36,798 bases of DNA, taken from Bacteroidaceae bacterium. GTDB lineage: Bacteria > Bacteroidota > Bacteroidia > Bacteroidales > Bacteroidaceae. A program made the translations under genes and the position numbers. Positions within the stretch are counted from its first letter, which is position 1, and each line of letters opens with the position of its first letter. This document shows, one piece after another, positions 25,103-34,201 of this stretch. Under the pieces are notes generated by a model. That model saw only the letters and a program-made list of their open reading frames with translations, was not told the DNA's origin and did not search any database. The stretch lies in NCBI GenBank assembly GCA_900771425.1, contig CAAGNV010000082.1:1-36798 (forward strand), given 5' to 3'.

Positions 25103-26677
25103 TTACTTTGTTTCTACTTCTTCCTGCATATCAATCACGTTGCCACTACTGTCCTTGAATTCATACTGAAGGAAAGCAAGTGCTTGGCTCGGTATAATCT
25201 TGAAGCCAAACCCATACTTTGCCATCCACCGCAACTTAATTGACAGCAAGCCTTGATTCAGATACGCATAAACGTAAGGATGCACCAAAAGTTGGAATTT
25301 CCTTACCTTCAGGTTATTGACAATGTAATCAATCTTGTTTTCGAGCGTGTCGGTAAACAGATACGAAGACTTGATTGTGCCCTTTCCAAAACAAGTAGGG
25401 CAAGTCTCCTCAACATTTACATCCATAGCCGGACGAACCCTCTGGCGGGTAATCTGCATCAATCCGAACTTGCTCAGAGGCAAGATGTTGTGCTTGGCTC
25501 TGTCTGGGCGCATGATTTCAGTCATGTGCTCATAGAGTTTCTGTCGGTGTTCGGCAGTGTCCATGTCAATAAAGTCAATGACAATGATACCACCGATATC
25601 CCTGAGCCGGAGTTGGCGTGCTATTTCATCGGCTGCCCCCATATTCACCTCGAACGCATTGGCTTCCTGCCCTTCGACCCCTCGGTTGCGATTTCCGCTG
25701 TTGACGTCAATCACATGGAGTGCTTCTGTGTGTTCGATGACGAGGTAAGCACCTTTCTTGTAACTTACGGTACGCCCAAATCCCGACTTAATCTGACGTG
25801 TAACGTCGAAATTGTCAAATATAGGAAGGTCTCCCTTATAGTGCTTGACAATGTTTTCACATTCTGGAGCTATGAGTGCTACGTACTTGCGTACTTCCTT
25901 ATAGACATTGATGTCGTTGACATGTATTGCCTCGTATGAAGGATTGTAGAGGTCTCTCAGCATCGCAACGGTACGGCCGGTCTCTTCGTAAGCCAGCAGT
26001 GGCAGTTCTGGTGCCTGCTGTACTTTGGAGATGCAGTCGTTCCAGCTATCTACGAGTATCTCAAGTTCCTTGTCGAGTTCTGCCACGCGCTTACCTTCAG
26101 CAACTGTCCTGACTATTACCCCGAAGTTCTTCGGTTTGATACTCTGTACCAGTTGCTTCAGTCGTGCCCGTTCTTCAGCACTCTTGATTTTGCTCGAAAC
26201 GTGAACCTTGTCGGCGAAAGGCATTAAAACAAGGTAGCGACCGGCGAAGGATATCTCCCCCGTTAGTCGCGGACCTTTTGTATTGATTGGTTCTTTTGTA
26301 ATCTGAACAAGTATTTCCTGTCCTTGTTCCAGTACTTTCTCAATTGAACCATCTTTAGGCAGGTCAGGCTGGCGTCCGAACTTATCCAGTTGTGGAAGAC
26401 GCTTTCGGTCGCTTGCTACCTGTTTTATATACTTTTCAAGCGAAAGGAATTGGATTCCTAAATCCTGATAGTGTAGAAATGCTTCGCGCTCATGACCGAC
26501 TTCGACAAAACATGCGTTCAAACCAGGCATTATTTTCTTGACTCTGGCTGCATAGATATTCCCAACAGAGAATTTGGTGTCAGATGACTCCTTTTGGAAT
26601 TCAACCAATCGCTTGTCTTCGAGAAGTGCGATGGTCACCTCGCTGGGTTGTGAGTCGATAATCAGTTCGCTAGTCAT
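25103..26677 (-). CDS. rng: Ribonuclease E/G family protein (RNase G)
   Basis: A 524-residue endoribonuclease acting on single-stranded RNA, including rRNA precursors and mRNA. An N-terminal S1 domain (about 35-125, VGNIYAARVKKIMPGLNACFVEVG) is followed by the catalytic region with ALHVIDVNSGNRN, where the first aspartate binds magnesium, and IGGIIVIDFIDMD with the second. The zinc-link CPTCFGKG near 425 joins subunits. The C-terminal scaffold of RNase E is missing, which fits RNase G. It lies 21 bases after the 29-codon ribosomal-type gene, in one leftward unit with HU. Confidence 0.95.
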   Translation of the reverse strand: MTSELIIDSQPSEVTIALLEDKRLVEFQKESSDTKFSVGNIYAARVKKIMPGLNACFVEVGHEREAFLHYQDLGIQFLSLEKYIKQVASDRKRLPQLDKFGRQPDLPKDGSIEKVLEQGQEILVQITKEPINTKGPRLTGEISFAGRYLVLMPFADKVHVSSKIKSAEERARLKQLVQSIKPKNFGVIVRTVAEGKRVAELDKELEILVDSWNDCISKVQQAPELPLLAYEETGRTVAMLRDLYNPSYEAIHVNDINVYKEVRKYVALIAPECENIVKHYKGDLPIFDNFDVTRQIKSGFGRTVSYKKGAYLVIEHTEALHVIDVNSGNRNRGVEGQEANAFEVNMGAADEIARQLRLRDIGGIIVIDFIDMDTAEHRQKLYEHMTEIMRPDRAKHNILPLSKFGLMQITRQRVRPAMDVNVEETCPTCFGKGTIKSSYLFTDTLENKIDYIVNNLKVRKFQLLVHPYVYAYLNQGLLSIKLRWMAKYGFGFKIIPSQALAFLQYEFKDSSGNVIDMQEEVETK

Positions 26678-26698
26678 TTCGCTTTGGCCTGCTAACCT

Positions 26699-26788
26699 TT
26701 ATTTGCTCTTATGACGATTCTTTCTCAGTCTCTTCTTACGCTTGTGAGTTGAAATCTTGTGTCTCTTTTTCTTCTTACCGTTTGGCAT
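26699..26788 (-). CDS. 29-residue basic ribosomal-type protein (COX24/mS38-like, bL38)
   Basis: A complete tiny gene of 29 codons: MPNGKKKKRHKISTHKRKK followed by RLRKNRHKSK and a TAA stop. More than half the residues are Lys, Arg or His. This matches the short AURKAIP1/COX24-domain proteins found in all Bacteroidetes, described as an additional ribosomal protein and related to mitochondrial mS38. It lies between hupB-type and rng genes on the same strand, 78 and 21 bases away. It is easily missed because of its length. Confidence 0.85.
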   Translation of the reverse strand: MPNGKKKKRHKISTHKRKKRLRKNRHKSK

Positions 26789-26866
26789 AGTCCTGAAAAT
26801 TTAGAGGTTTATAATAATGGTTAATTATGTTCAACGTACTGTTGAATCTCCAATTGAAGCAGTTGA

Positions 26867-27139
26867 TTACTTCATTGATTCCATGAAGCTCTTTGCAGGC
26901 TTGAATGCAGGAATGTTGTGTTCAGGAATAACGAGAGTTGTGTTCTTTGAAATATTACGGGCAACCTTCTGTGCGCGCTTCTTGATGATGAATGAACCGA
27001 AGCCACGGAGGAATACTTCTTCACCCTTGATGATGTTAGCCTTCACTGTTGCCATGAATGATTCTACTACTGTAAGAACTACTGCCTTGTCAACGCCTGT
27101 CTGTTCAGCGATTGATGCTACGATGTCTGCTTTAGTCAT
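26867..27139 (-). CDS. HU/IHF-family DNA-binding protein
   Basis: A 90-residue nucleoid protein. It starts MTKADIVASIAEQTG, has the VESFMATVKANIIKGEEVFLRGFGSF core, the KKRAQKVARNI arm entry and the NTTLVIPEHNIPAFKPAKSF arm and tail. The tip, with IPEHNIPAFKP, is of the HU type that bends DNA non-specifically as a dimer. It is expressed from the promoter at 27316-27344 with a leader of about 170 bases. Confidence 0.95.
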   Translation of the reverse strand: MTKADIVASIAEQTGVDKAVVLTVVESFMATVKANIIKGEEVFLRGFGSFIIKKRAQKVARNISKNTTLVIPEHNIPAFKPAKSFMESMK

Positions 27140-27464
27140 TTTTCTTTTGTTTTTAGTGATTATTAATATGATATTTTGTTTATTAGTTCCACGTGAGATT
27201 CTGCTTCTGACAAATCGTCATGTAAGTGTGTCAAATAGTGCGCTTACAGACGAGATATCTGAAAGTTCAATCTTCAAGCGGTGTGCGTTCATTACAACTT
27301 GACCGCAACGGACTGCAAAGTTACTACTTTCATTTCAAAACAAAAAATATTTCGTGATTTTTTATTGATAAAAATATGAAAAACAACAAAATAAGATACG
27401 TTTTGCTGTTTTGAGTCCACTTATTGAGCATTCATCGCGTCATCGGCAAATTCGTTGAAACAGA
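27140..27464. other. HU leader and promoter region without genes
   Basis: On the minus strand TAACTTTG (27323-27316) with upstream TTTTG-rich DNA (27336-27344) forms the HU promoter; the spacer is nearer 17 than 19. The transcribed leader is about 170 bases and carries no clear fold. The part from 27345 to 27464 is A/T-rich with nothing recognised. Confidence 0.55.
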
Positions 27465-27503
27465 GAAAAGGCGCATCCACGTTTGTTGTGGATACGCCTT
27501 TTC
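27465..27503 (-). terminator. Terminator of the rplM-rpsI-rpsB-tsf operon
   Basis: GAAAAGGCGCATCCAC (27465-27480) pairs with GTGGATACGCCTTTTC (27488-27503), 16 positions with one mismatch and a 7-base loop. The U-rich side of the stem serves as the tail on the minus strand, 45 bases after the tsf stop. Confidence 0.85.
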
Positions 27504-27547
27504 GTATAATAAATCAGTTGCTGCCGTATGCGCGGCATGTGATGTGA

Positions 27548-28540
27548 TTATTCAGCGCGGAGAGTGAAACGCTTGAAGTCAGTAACTGTGAGATCCTTGT
27601 CGATGCTCTGGAGGTACTGTGCTACGCTTACCTTGTTGTCATCGATGTATGCCTGTTCGAGGAGGCAAGACTCCTTGTAGAACTTAGCGAGCATACCGTT
27701 GGCAATGTTCTGAATCATCTGTTCTGGGAGGTTTGCAGCCTTTTCTTCAGCAACCTTGACCTTGAGTTCGCGTACCATAGCAGCCTGTTCTGGAGTAATC
27801 CATCCCTTTGCCATGTTTGACTCGATGTGGTCGTCGCTGTCAACGTGTGCAGGGTTGACGCCAGCCTTCTTGATAGCGGCTTCGACTGCCTTGTTGATTT
27901 GGTTCTGCTTAGCCTTTTCTACGTTAGCCTTCATTTCGTTGTCCTTGACGCTCTGTGGTACAGATGCTTCGTCGAGAGCAACTGGTGCCATTGCAGCAAC
28001 CTGCATAGCCACGTTCTTTGCAACTGTTTCGTCGCATGGCTTGTTCATTGCGATGAGTGTGCAGAGGAAGTTCTGGTTCATGTGGTTGTAAACACATACG
28101 AAGTCGCCTTCTACTGTGTTGTAACCATCGAGTTCCATCTTTTCGCCTGTAACACCTGAGCGTTCAGTAACGAGGTCAGGAATTGAGCGTCCGTCGATAG
28201 AGAGAGCCTTAACTTCGTCGAGAGTCTTGCACTTGTTTGCAACTGCAGCGTCGATAATCTTGTTTGCGAGGTTAACGAAGTCTGCGTTCTTTGCTACGAA
28301 GTCAGTTTCACACTTGAGGGCGATCATTGCTGCGAAGTTGCCGTCAACCTTTGCGAGTACGCAACCTTCAGCAGCCTCACGGTCAGAACGCTTAGCAGCG
28401 ATGAGCTGTCCCTTCTTACGGAGGATTTCGATTGCTGCTTCCATGTCGCCTTCAGCTTCTGTAAGAGCCTTCTTACAGTCCATCAGACCTGCCTGTGTCT
28501 TCTGACGGAGTTTATTGATTTCTGCTAATGTAATAGCCAT
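27548..28540 (-). CDS. tsf: Translation elongation factor Ts
   Basis: A 330-residue guanine-nucleotide exchange factor for EF-Tu. The N-terminal UBA-like domain has LRQKTQAGLMDCKKALTEAEGDMEAAIEILRKKG, and the core has the TDFVAKNADFV motif that inserts beside the EF-Tu nucleotide. The length and two-subdomain core match the long Bacteroidetes form rather than the 283-residue E. coli protein. It is the last gene of the ribosomal operon, 51 bases after rpsB. Confidence 0.97.
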   Translation of the reverse strand: MAITLAEINKLRQKTQAGLMDCKKALTEAEGDMEAAIEILRKKGQLIAAKRSDREAAEGCVLAKVDGNFAAMIALKCETDFVAKNADFVNLANKIIDAAVANKCKTLDEVKALSIDGRSIPDLVTERSGVTGEKMELDGYNTVEGDFVCVYNHMNQNFLCTLIAMNKPCDETVAKNVAMQVAAMAPVALDEASVPQSVKDNEMKANVEKAKQNQINKAVEAAIKKAGVNPAHVDSDDHIESNMAKGWITPEQAAMVRELKVKVAEEKAANLPEQMIQNIANGMLAKFYKESCLLEQAYIDDNKVSVAQYLQSIDKDLTVTDFKRFTLRAE

Positions 28541-28591
28541 TGTCTTTATTCTTTAATTAAAAGGATTTACTAATTATGATTGCTCAGCTTA

Positions 28592-29434
28592 TTATTCTGC
28601 AGTTTCTTCTGCTGTTGCTTCCGCTGTTGCTTCTGCTACTTCTTCGGCTTCAGCCTTAGCCTTGCGTGGGCGGCGAGCTGGCTTCTTTGCTTCAGGAGCT
28701 TCAACTTCTGCCTGTTCGCCTGCAGCTTCCATGTCGAGTTTCTCAACCTTACGTTCTTCGAGACCTTCAGCGATAGCGTCACAGCAAGCAGAGAGGATAA
28801 CCTCGACTGACTTTGAAGCGTCGTCGTTTGCAGGGATTACGAAGTCGATGTTGTTAGGGTCAGAGTTTGTATCGACGATAGCGAATACAGGAATACCGAG
28901 ACGGTTTGCTTCGTGAACAGCGATGTTTTCCTTCAATACATCTACTACGAAGAGTGCAGATGGGAGGCGTGTAAGGTCAGCGATAGAGCCGAGGTTCTTC
29001 TCGAGCTTTTCGCGCTTACGGCGGATCTGGAGGTTTTCACGCTTAGAAAGCTTGTCGTATGTACCGTCAGCGAAGAGCTTGTCGATGTTAGCCATCTTCT
29101 TTACAGCCTTGCGGATTGTAGGGAAGTTAGTGAGCATACCACCTGGCCAGCGTTCGATAACGTATGGCATACCTACAGATGCAGCCTTTTCAGCAACGAC
29201 GTCCTTTGCCTGCTTCTTTGTAGCAACGAAAAGGATGCGCTTGCCTGACTTAGCGATCTGCTTGAGTGCGTCAGCAGCTTCGTCAATGCTGTTTACTGTA
29301 CGGTGAAGGTCGATGATGTGAATGCCATTGCGCTCCATGAAGATGTAAGGAGCCATAGCAGGATTCCATTTACGCTTGAGGTGTCCGAAGTGACAACCTG
29401 CTTCGAGCAATTGTTCAAAATTTGTTCTTGACAT
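28592..29434 (-). CDS. rpsB: 30S ribosomal protein uS2
   Basis: A 280-residue small-subunit protein. The start LLEAGCHFGHLKRKWNPAMAPYIF and the segment RWPGGMLTNFPTIRKAVKKM are diagnostic, as is PVFAIVDTNSDPNNIDFVIPANDDASKSV. The last 50 residues form an Ala/Glu/Lys-rich tail with a KKPARRPRK patch and a TAEATAEETAE end that E. coli uS2 lacks; such tails vary among Bacteroidales. It is followed directly by tsf, the usual pairing. Confidence 0.97.
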   Translation of the reverse strand: MSRTNFEQLLEAGCHFGHLKRKWNPAMAPYIFMERNGIHIIDLHRTVNSIDEAADALKQIAKSGKRILFVATKKQAKDVVAEKAASVGMPYVIERWPGGMLTNFPTIRKAVKKMANIDKLFADGTYDKLSKRENLQIRRKREKLEKNLGSIADLTRLPSALFVVDVLKENIAVHEANRLGIPVFAIVDTNSDPNNIDFVIPANDDASKSVEVILSACCDAIAEGLEERKVEKLDMEAAGEQAEVEAPEAKKPARRPRKAKAEAEEVAEATAEATAEETAE

Positions 29435-29575
29435 AATCTTTTTTTGTTTTTGATTGTTTACGTTCTTTTTAGTTTTTTGTCAACCAGCCTCCAAGTAGCC
29501 AGCCACGCACTCTGTCAAGTGTGCCGTCGGCATGGGTCTTGGTGGTTTAGATGCTAAACATTCAGTTATGCGGCA
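29435..29575 (-). promoter_or_regulatory. Spacer between rpsI and rpsB with small hairpins
   Basis: A 141-base gap within an otherwise tight operon. On the minus strand it holds GTTTAG-CAT-CTAAAC (29559-29545), a GCCGACGGC hairpin and a CACT/AGTG stem, and ends in T-rich DNA before rpsB. It could be an uS2 autoregulatory leader; no known leader was recognised. Confidence 0.3.
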
Positions 29576-29962
29576 TTAACGCTTACTGAACTGGAATCTG
29601 CGGCGTGCCTTTGGCTGACCTGGCTTCTTACGCTCAACGATACGAGAGTCGCGAGTGATGAATCCAGCAGCACGGAGTGCCTTCTTGTCTTCTGCATTTA
29701 TCTTGACAAGTGCGCGAGCGATAGCGAGGCGCAATGCCTGTGACTGACCAGTGAAGCCACCTCCGTAGAGGTTAACCTTGATGTCGTACTTCTCAGCAAC
29801 GTCGAGGAGGTTGAGAGGTTGCTTAACGACGAACTGTACGAGTCCTGAAGGGAAGTATTCTTCGAGGCTGCGCTTGTTGATAGTGATTTTGCCAGTACCT
29901 TCTGTGAGATATACGCGTGCAACAGCTGCTTTGCGACGACCTAATGCATTAATCATTTCCAT
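29576..29962 (-). CDS. rpsI: 30S ribosomal protein uS9
   Basis: A 128-residue small-subunit protein: ALGRRKAAVARVYL at the start, LYGGGFTGQSQALRLAIARALV in the middle, and the C-terminal basic tail ERKKPGQPKARRRFQFSKR that reaches the P-site tRNA. Full length, 14 bases after rplM. Confidence 0.98.
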   Translation of the reverse strand: MEMINALGRRKAAVARVYLTEGTGKITINKRSLEEYFPSGLVQFVVKQPLNLLDVAEKYDIKVNLYGGGFTGQSQALRLAIARALVKINAEDKKALRAAGFITRDSRIVERKKPGQPKARRRFQFSKR

Positions 29963-29976
29963 ATATCTTGTCTAAT

Positions 29977-30438
29977 TTATTTCAGTAAGTTAATATCGAT
30001 TGCTTTTGGACTCTGAGCTTCCTGCTTGTGCTCTGCACCTTCGTAGATGTAGAGGTTGTTGAGGAGGATGCGGCCGAGATTGCCCTTAGTGAGCATACCA
30101 CGTACTGCGTGACGTACCATGCGCTCGTATCCGTGAGGGCGCTTAGTCATCTCGAGTGGAGTAGCCTTGTGCTGTCCGCCTGGATAACCAGAGAAAGTGA
30201 GGTACTGCTTGTTTGTCCACTTCTTACCTGAGAACTGGATCTTGTTTGCATTGATGATGATTACGTTGTCACCGCAATCTTCGTTAGGAGTGAAGCATGG
30301 CTTATACTTACCACGCAGGATTTTAGCAACTTTTGATGCGAGGCGGCCGATTGGCTGATCAGTTGCATCAACGATTACCCATTGCTTGTCTGCTTCTTCT
30401 TTAGTTACGAAGCGAGTCTTAGCGCTTAATGTATTCAT
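29977..30438 (-). CDS. rplM: 50S ribosomal protein uL13
   Basis: A 153-residue large-subunit protein with WVIVDATDQPIGRLASKVAKIL, the NEDCGDNVIIINANKIQFSGKKW core and a YERMVRHAVRGMLTKGNLG segment. The frame stays open to 30486, but ATG 30438 fits the family N-terminus (MNTLSAKTRFVTKEEAD) and was chosen. It leads the operon behind a roughly 200-base leader. Confidence 0.97.
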   Translation of the reverse strand: MNTLSAKTRFVTKEEADKQWVIVDATDQPIGRLASKVAKILRGKYKPCFTPNEDCGDNVIIINANKIQFSGKKWTNKQYLTFSGYPGGQHKATPLEMTKRPHGYERMVRHAVRGMLTKGNLGRILLNNLYIYEGAEHKQEAQSPKAIDINLLK

Positions 30439-30644
30439 TTCTTTATTAATTGAATGTTGATTATTCGTTTTGGTTTGTAACACCACACAAAAAGTCGCTC
30501 AACCCTATATCTCAAGGTGAGACGGGCGAGTGTGCGGAGTATTTGGTTTTCAAGCGATTCCCAGACCACCGTGCCGGCCAAAGCAACGGCTATCTACACG
30601 CTGAAGGGGGCTCTCATTGCGCCTCCTCGATAATAATCGGCATG
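30439..30644 (-). ncRNA. Structured 5' leader of the rplM operon (candidate L13 leader)
   Basis: About 200 bases between the promoter and rplM. On the minus strand TCGCTTGA (30557-30550) pairs over eight positions, two of them G-U, with TTGAGCGA (30502-30495), and flanking CC/GG pairs extend it. The enclosed part holds a TCTCA/TGAGA hairpin, and the long helix is followed at once by CTTTTTG, like an attenuator. A Bacteroidia-specific L13 leader motif has been described; identity with it was not tested. Confidence 0.5.
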
Positions 30645-30674
30645 CAAAGGTACGGAGTTTTCTTGGTTCTGCAA
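30645..30674 (-). promoter_or_regulatory. Promoter of the rplM operon
   Basis: On the minus strand TTG (30674-30672), a 19-base spacer and TACCTTTG (30652-30645). It fires toward the leader at 30644 and downward. The segment from 30675 to 30804 shows no gene. Confidence 0.75.
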
Positions 30675-30804
30675 TGTTTTTTTCGTCTTTTTTCACTCTC
30701 AAAGCATCATTTTCTTCATTTTGTCAACTACATATTACAAATAGCCTGCACATCAAATCCATTCACATCCTCGTTTAATATTCATCAGTGCTGCAAATGT
30801 CAGG

Positions 30805-33378
30805 TTATTTGTGATGATTGATATCGAAGCTTACTTTCACCAATAATTCTCGTTGGCGTAGTCTTGTAGATGAATATATAGACTGATAGTCGGTTAAATA
30901 AGTGTACTCAAATTTATTACGTCCAAACAAATTGTTAATTTGCATTGATATCTCATATCGCGGTTTAACATACGAGACCGACAAATCAGTAAAGAAGTTA
31001 TTCGAGACAGACCTGTCATTACTATGATACAATTCATTGTCCAGCTCAACCCTAAATGGTTCGAATACACAACACACAGACAATGAATGTTCGAAAAATT
31101 TCAGTGGTTTAGTACTGTCAAGGTTATTGGTATTCATCATCTTCCTATAGTTAAACGAAGAAGATTCCGATATAGAAAAATGTTTGTTCGGTTGCATTGA
31201 TACTTCAAGTTTAACATTGGCATCCCTTTGTTTCATATCAAGTACATTATTATTTTGTAGCATAGAGTATTCTTTCCATGAATATATGGCAGCCAATGTC
31301 AATGTTGTCTTCGTCAAGCCAAACGTCTTGCTGATTCTGCCAGAAGCAGTATAATTATTTTGACCACGTTTAGTATCGGTTGCCGTCAGAGTATATATTC
31401 CGTCAACAAACCGCGATTGAAGCAGCGATGTTTTTTCCATACTGTTAATAATGAAACGCCCCGACGAGAACAAGCCACTCACAACATTTCGATAATCAAC
31501 AGACATTTGCATAGTATGCTGGTCATAGCATTCAAATTTATTGTTGCCCATATACAGTGTATTGTAACTGATAAAATATGAATTTTTGCAGCATGACTCT
31601 ATACGCTCAGGACTCCAAGACTCATTATAGCTGATTCTTGCCGTTAAATTGCCAATCGGGGTATAAGTCAACATTGCCGAAGGTTCGATTTTCGGCAAGG
31701 TACTCCATTTGTCGTTTATGTTGCGGTTAATTAAGTTAAATCGAGCCGACGCTCTGAGTTTTATACTTTTGTGTTGATAGTTTATTGACGGAGCGACGAA
31801 TACCTGTTGATCAGCATATTTCTCCGATCCGCTCGCATAATTGTTCTCAACATCCAACCATTGGAAAGCACCTTTCATTCCAAACTGATAAGAAATATAG
31901 AAGCCAGCAAGTTTATGCCGGATTGAGGCCAACACATCGAAATGTGCCGATTGTAAATTTAATTTTTCAGTAGAGTTGTCTATCACACGGATACTGGTAG
32001 GCAATTTATTGTAATCTACCATTGCATTAAGTTCAAGCACCCTGTTTGCCCTATAGACTTTTTTCAAGCCCAAGCAATCAGCGAAATACATTTTCCTTGG
32101 TCTAACAGATTGTTCGAAGTGAATGCCGTCCGATTGACTGCCATTGACACTATAAGACAATGGGCCAGTCAACTTATTAAAGTCCGAGTACCATTTCAAT
32201 GAATTGCTAACATATTTTTTGTCATTATTGATTTTGTACAGGATTTCACCTTTCCACTCGTTGGTCACTTTCGAAAATTTGGAATCTTCCGTGACAAGAG
32301 TCTTTTCTTCCGTATCATAATATGTTGTTTGAGTAAAATCAGTTATATTAGTATCATCGTATAATCCATGCAATTGAATACGCAAATCCGCCTTGTTTTT
32401 GGTTTTGAACAACCAGTTCGTAGCAAACAGAGTTGAATTATTGAAATTATACCTATGTTCTTCAAGATTGCTTACGCTTTGCCCTCCCTCCGACACGATT
32501 TTAGTTTCGGAATAGTAACCATCGTCAATAAGGTCTTGAATTTCATGACTGATATCTTTTCCGATATTGCTTGACTTAACCATCGAGATAGACTGCTTTT
32601 GCTTTCCAAAAAACATTTCCATGATGCGGATATCACGGCAAATGTCATTGTCATCTTGTATTGCTGCGCCTAAGCCCATGTCAAAAGTACCAGTCCACAC
32701 GTTTTTGGCATCGTCTGTCAAAACAAGGTTCAAGGCCGCTTGGTCACTAAACTGAACGCCACGCAGCAAGTTGACAGGCTGATGGTTCTCCAGTACCTGA
32801 ACCGATTTGACCAATTTAGCATCAATATTCTCACTTGCCAGGGAATAATTTTTCCCCAGCAAGTCCATGTTCTCGATATAGAACTTATTTATCGGTTTAC
32901 CCTGGTATGTTATAGTGCCGTCGCTCTTGACCTCCAAGCCCGGCATTCTTTTTATCACATCAGCGATTTCACGGTCTTGGGCATGCTTGAAACCTGCAAC
33001 AGAATAGGTCAATGTGTCCGATGTCTGAATTATTCGCTGAGCTTTCACCTTGACTTCCTTGATATTGACAACTGCTTCCGTCAAACGGACAGTCTGTCCA
33101 TTGACATATTCATTCAGTCCAATAGACAACCGTCCATATCCCAGACACACAAATTGTATGCTGTCACTCCTTTCTTTCTTAATAATTGAGAAATCACCAT
33201 CAGCTTCCGTATTGGTGAAGTTCAGAGATTTGCCCGACACATCGGTAAGAACCACTGACACATATTCCAATGGAACGCCTGATGAGTCCACCACTTTACC
33301 TGTAAGCACCTGCGACACAGCCACAGAGCAAGACGAAAAACACAGAGCGACCCCAAGTGCTACTTTCAGCAATACCAT
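30805..33378 (-). CDS. TonB-receptor-like outer-membrane protein with carboxypeptidase regulatory-like domain
   Basis: An 857-residue outer-membrane protein. The signal peptide ends near VSQ; residues about 25-100 are a CarboxypepD_reg-like domain (LTGKVVDSSGVPLEYVSVVLTD, typical of Bacteroidetes receptors). A plug-like domain follows (DVIKRMPGLEVKSDGTITYQGKPINKFYIENMDL), and the remaining 600 residues are barrel strands ending LRQRELLVKVSFDINH. This group is shorter than SusC and has no SusD partner. It starts one base after the stop of the GLPGLI gene, so the two are translationally linked. Base composition is more A/T-rich than the neighbouring ribosomal genes, and the cargo is unknown. 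Confidence 0.85.
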   Translation of the reverse strand: MVLLKVALGVALCFSSCSVAVSQVLTGKVVDSSGVPLEYVSVVLTDVSGKSLNFTNTEADGDFSIIKKERSDSIQFVCLGYGRLSIGLNEYVNGQTVRLTEAVVNIKEVKVKAQRIIQTSDTLTYSVAGFKHAQDREIADVIKRMPGLEVKSDGTITYQGKPINKFYIENMDLLGKNYSLASENIDAKLVKSVQVLENHQPVNLLRGVQFSDQAALNLVLTDDAKNVWTGTFDMGLGAAIQDDNDICRDIRIMEMFFGKQKQSISMVKSSNIGKDISHEIQDLIDDGYYSETKIVSEGGQSVSNLEEHRYNFNNSTLFATNWLFKTKNKADLRIQLHGLYDDTNITDFTQTTYYDTEEKTLVTEDSKFSKVTNEWKGEILYKINNDKKYVSNSLKWYSDFNKLTGPLSYSVNGSQSDGIHFEQSVRPRKMYFADCLGLKKVYRANRVLELNAMVDYNKLPTSIRVIDNSTEKLNLQSAHFDVLASIRHKLAGFYISYQFGMKGAFQWLDVENNYASGSEKYADQQVFVAPSINYQHKSIKLRASARFNLINRNINDKWSTLPKIEPSAMLTYTPIGNLTARISYNESWSPERIESCCKNSYFISYNTLYMGNNKFECYDQHTMQMSVDYRNVVSGLFSSGRFIINSMEKTSLLQSRFVDGIYTLTATDTKRGQNNYTASGRISKTFGLTKTTLTLAAIYSWKEYSMLQNNNVLDMKQRDANVKLEVSMQPNKHFSISESSSFNYRKMMNTNNLDSTKPLKFFEHSLSVCCVFEPFRVELDNELYHSNDRSVSNNFFTDLSVSYVKPRYEISMQINNLFGRNKFEYTYLTDYQSIYSSTRLRQRELLVKVSFDINHHK

Positions 33379-33379
33379 T

Positions 33380-34201
33380 TCAATACATTTCCATTAAGAC
33401 GGCCGTCTTGTTTTCATCACCCATAAGTTTACCATTCGCATCATATCGCCTAGCGCGACTACCAAACGCCAAGAATATAGATTCCGTAAAACTACGGGCT
33501 TCGATGATTTTTATTTCATTGAGTCGTTGAGGAGTACACTTTTCCGTTTTTCCGCTGTATCTCGACGTGATACATTCGCCCACAATATGTTCTATACCAG
33601 CACACGAAAAAGTAAAATCGCCTTTTGCATCGTATGCGGCAAGAATCAACCCTGGCAGTCCGCACAATTTCCATGGGCCATCATTTATCGGGATTTCAAG
33701 CGTGTACCAGCAATCCCATACCCTGCCACGGAATTCAGTTCGTGCATGCTGACAATGAAAGCCTGCTATAATTGTATCGCCCTCAACAAGTTCCCATGAG
33801 AAATCAGGCAAAGATTCTTCATATTCATACGGATTAAGGATTTTTTCGATATACTTAAGACTCTTACGCTTCTTTTCTTTATAGACAATATAACTCGTAC
33901 AACTCCCTGATACGCCGTTCTGTTTATATACATCAATAATCTCACTCGGGTTTCCTCCATGAGCCGACAAACTGTCGGACAGCGACTGCTTTCGTTCTTG
34001 TTTCCAATCATAAAAACATGTAACGTCATTGCCTATATCCAAGTGATGCCTTGCCTTTCTTTGCCCATCCTCTTCAGTATCCCGATATTCACTATCATAA
34101 TACACTCTCCATATAACGCTGTCCAATACCGTTTGGGCAGAAGTTGATGTGCAAAGAATAAACTTTGCGCAAATAAATAGAAATACGAGTTTATACTTCA
34201 T
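33380..34201 (-). CDS. GLPGLI-family exported protein
   Basis: A 273-residue exported protein with a signal peptide ending TSAQ near residue 23. The family signature is explicit: GPWKLCGLPGLILAAYDAKGDFTFSC near residue 180. A W-rich centre (FSWELVEGDTIIAGFHCQHARTEF, then RVWDCWYTLEIP) precedes it. Members are found only in Bacteroidetes, commonly next to the class of receptor encoded by the following gene, and their biochemical role is unknown. Five or more cysteines suggest disulfides outside the cytoplasm. Confidence 0.88.
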   Translation of the reverse strand: MKYKLVFLFICAKFILCTSTSAQTVLDSVIWRVYYDSEYRDTEEDGQRKARHHLDIGNDVTCFYDWKQERKQSLSDSLSAHGGNPSEIIDVYKQNGVSGSCTSYIVYKEKKRKSLKYIEKILNPYEYEESLPDFSWELVEGDTIIAGFHCQHARTEFRGRVWDCWYTLEIPINDGPWKLCGLPGLILAAYDAKGDFTFSCAGIEHIVGECITSRYSGKTEKCTPQRLNEIKIIEARSFTESIFLAFGSRARRYDANGKLMGDENKTAVLMEMY

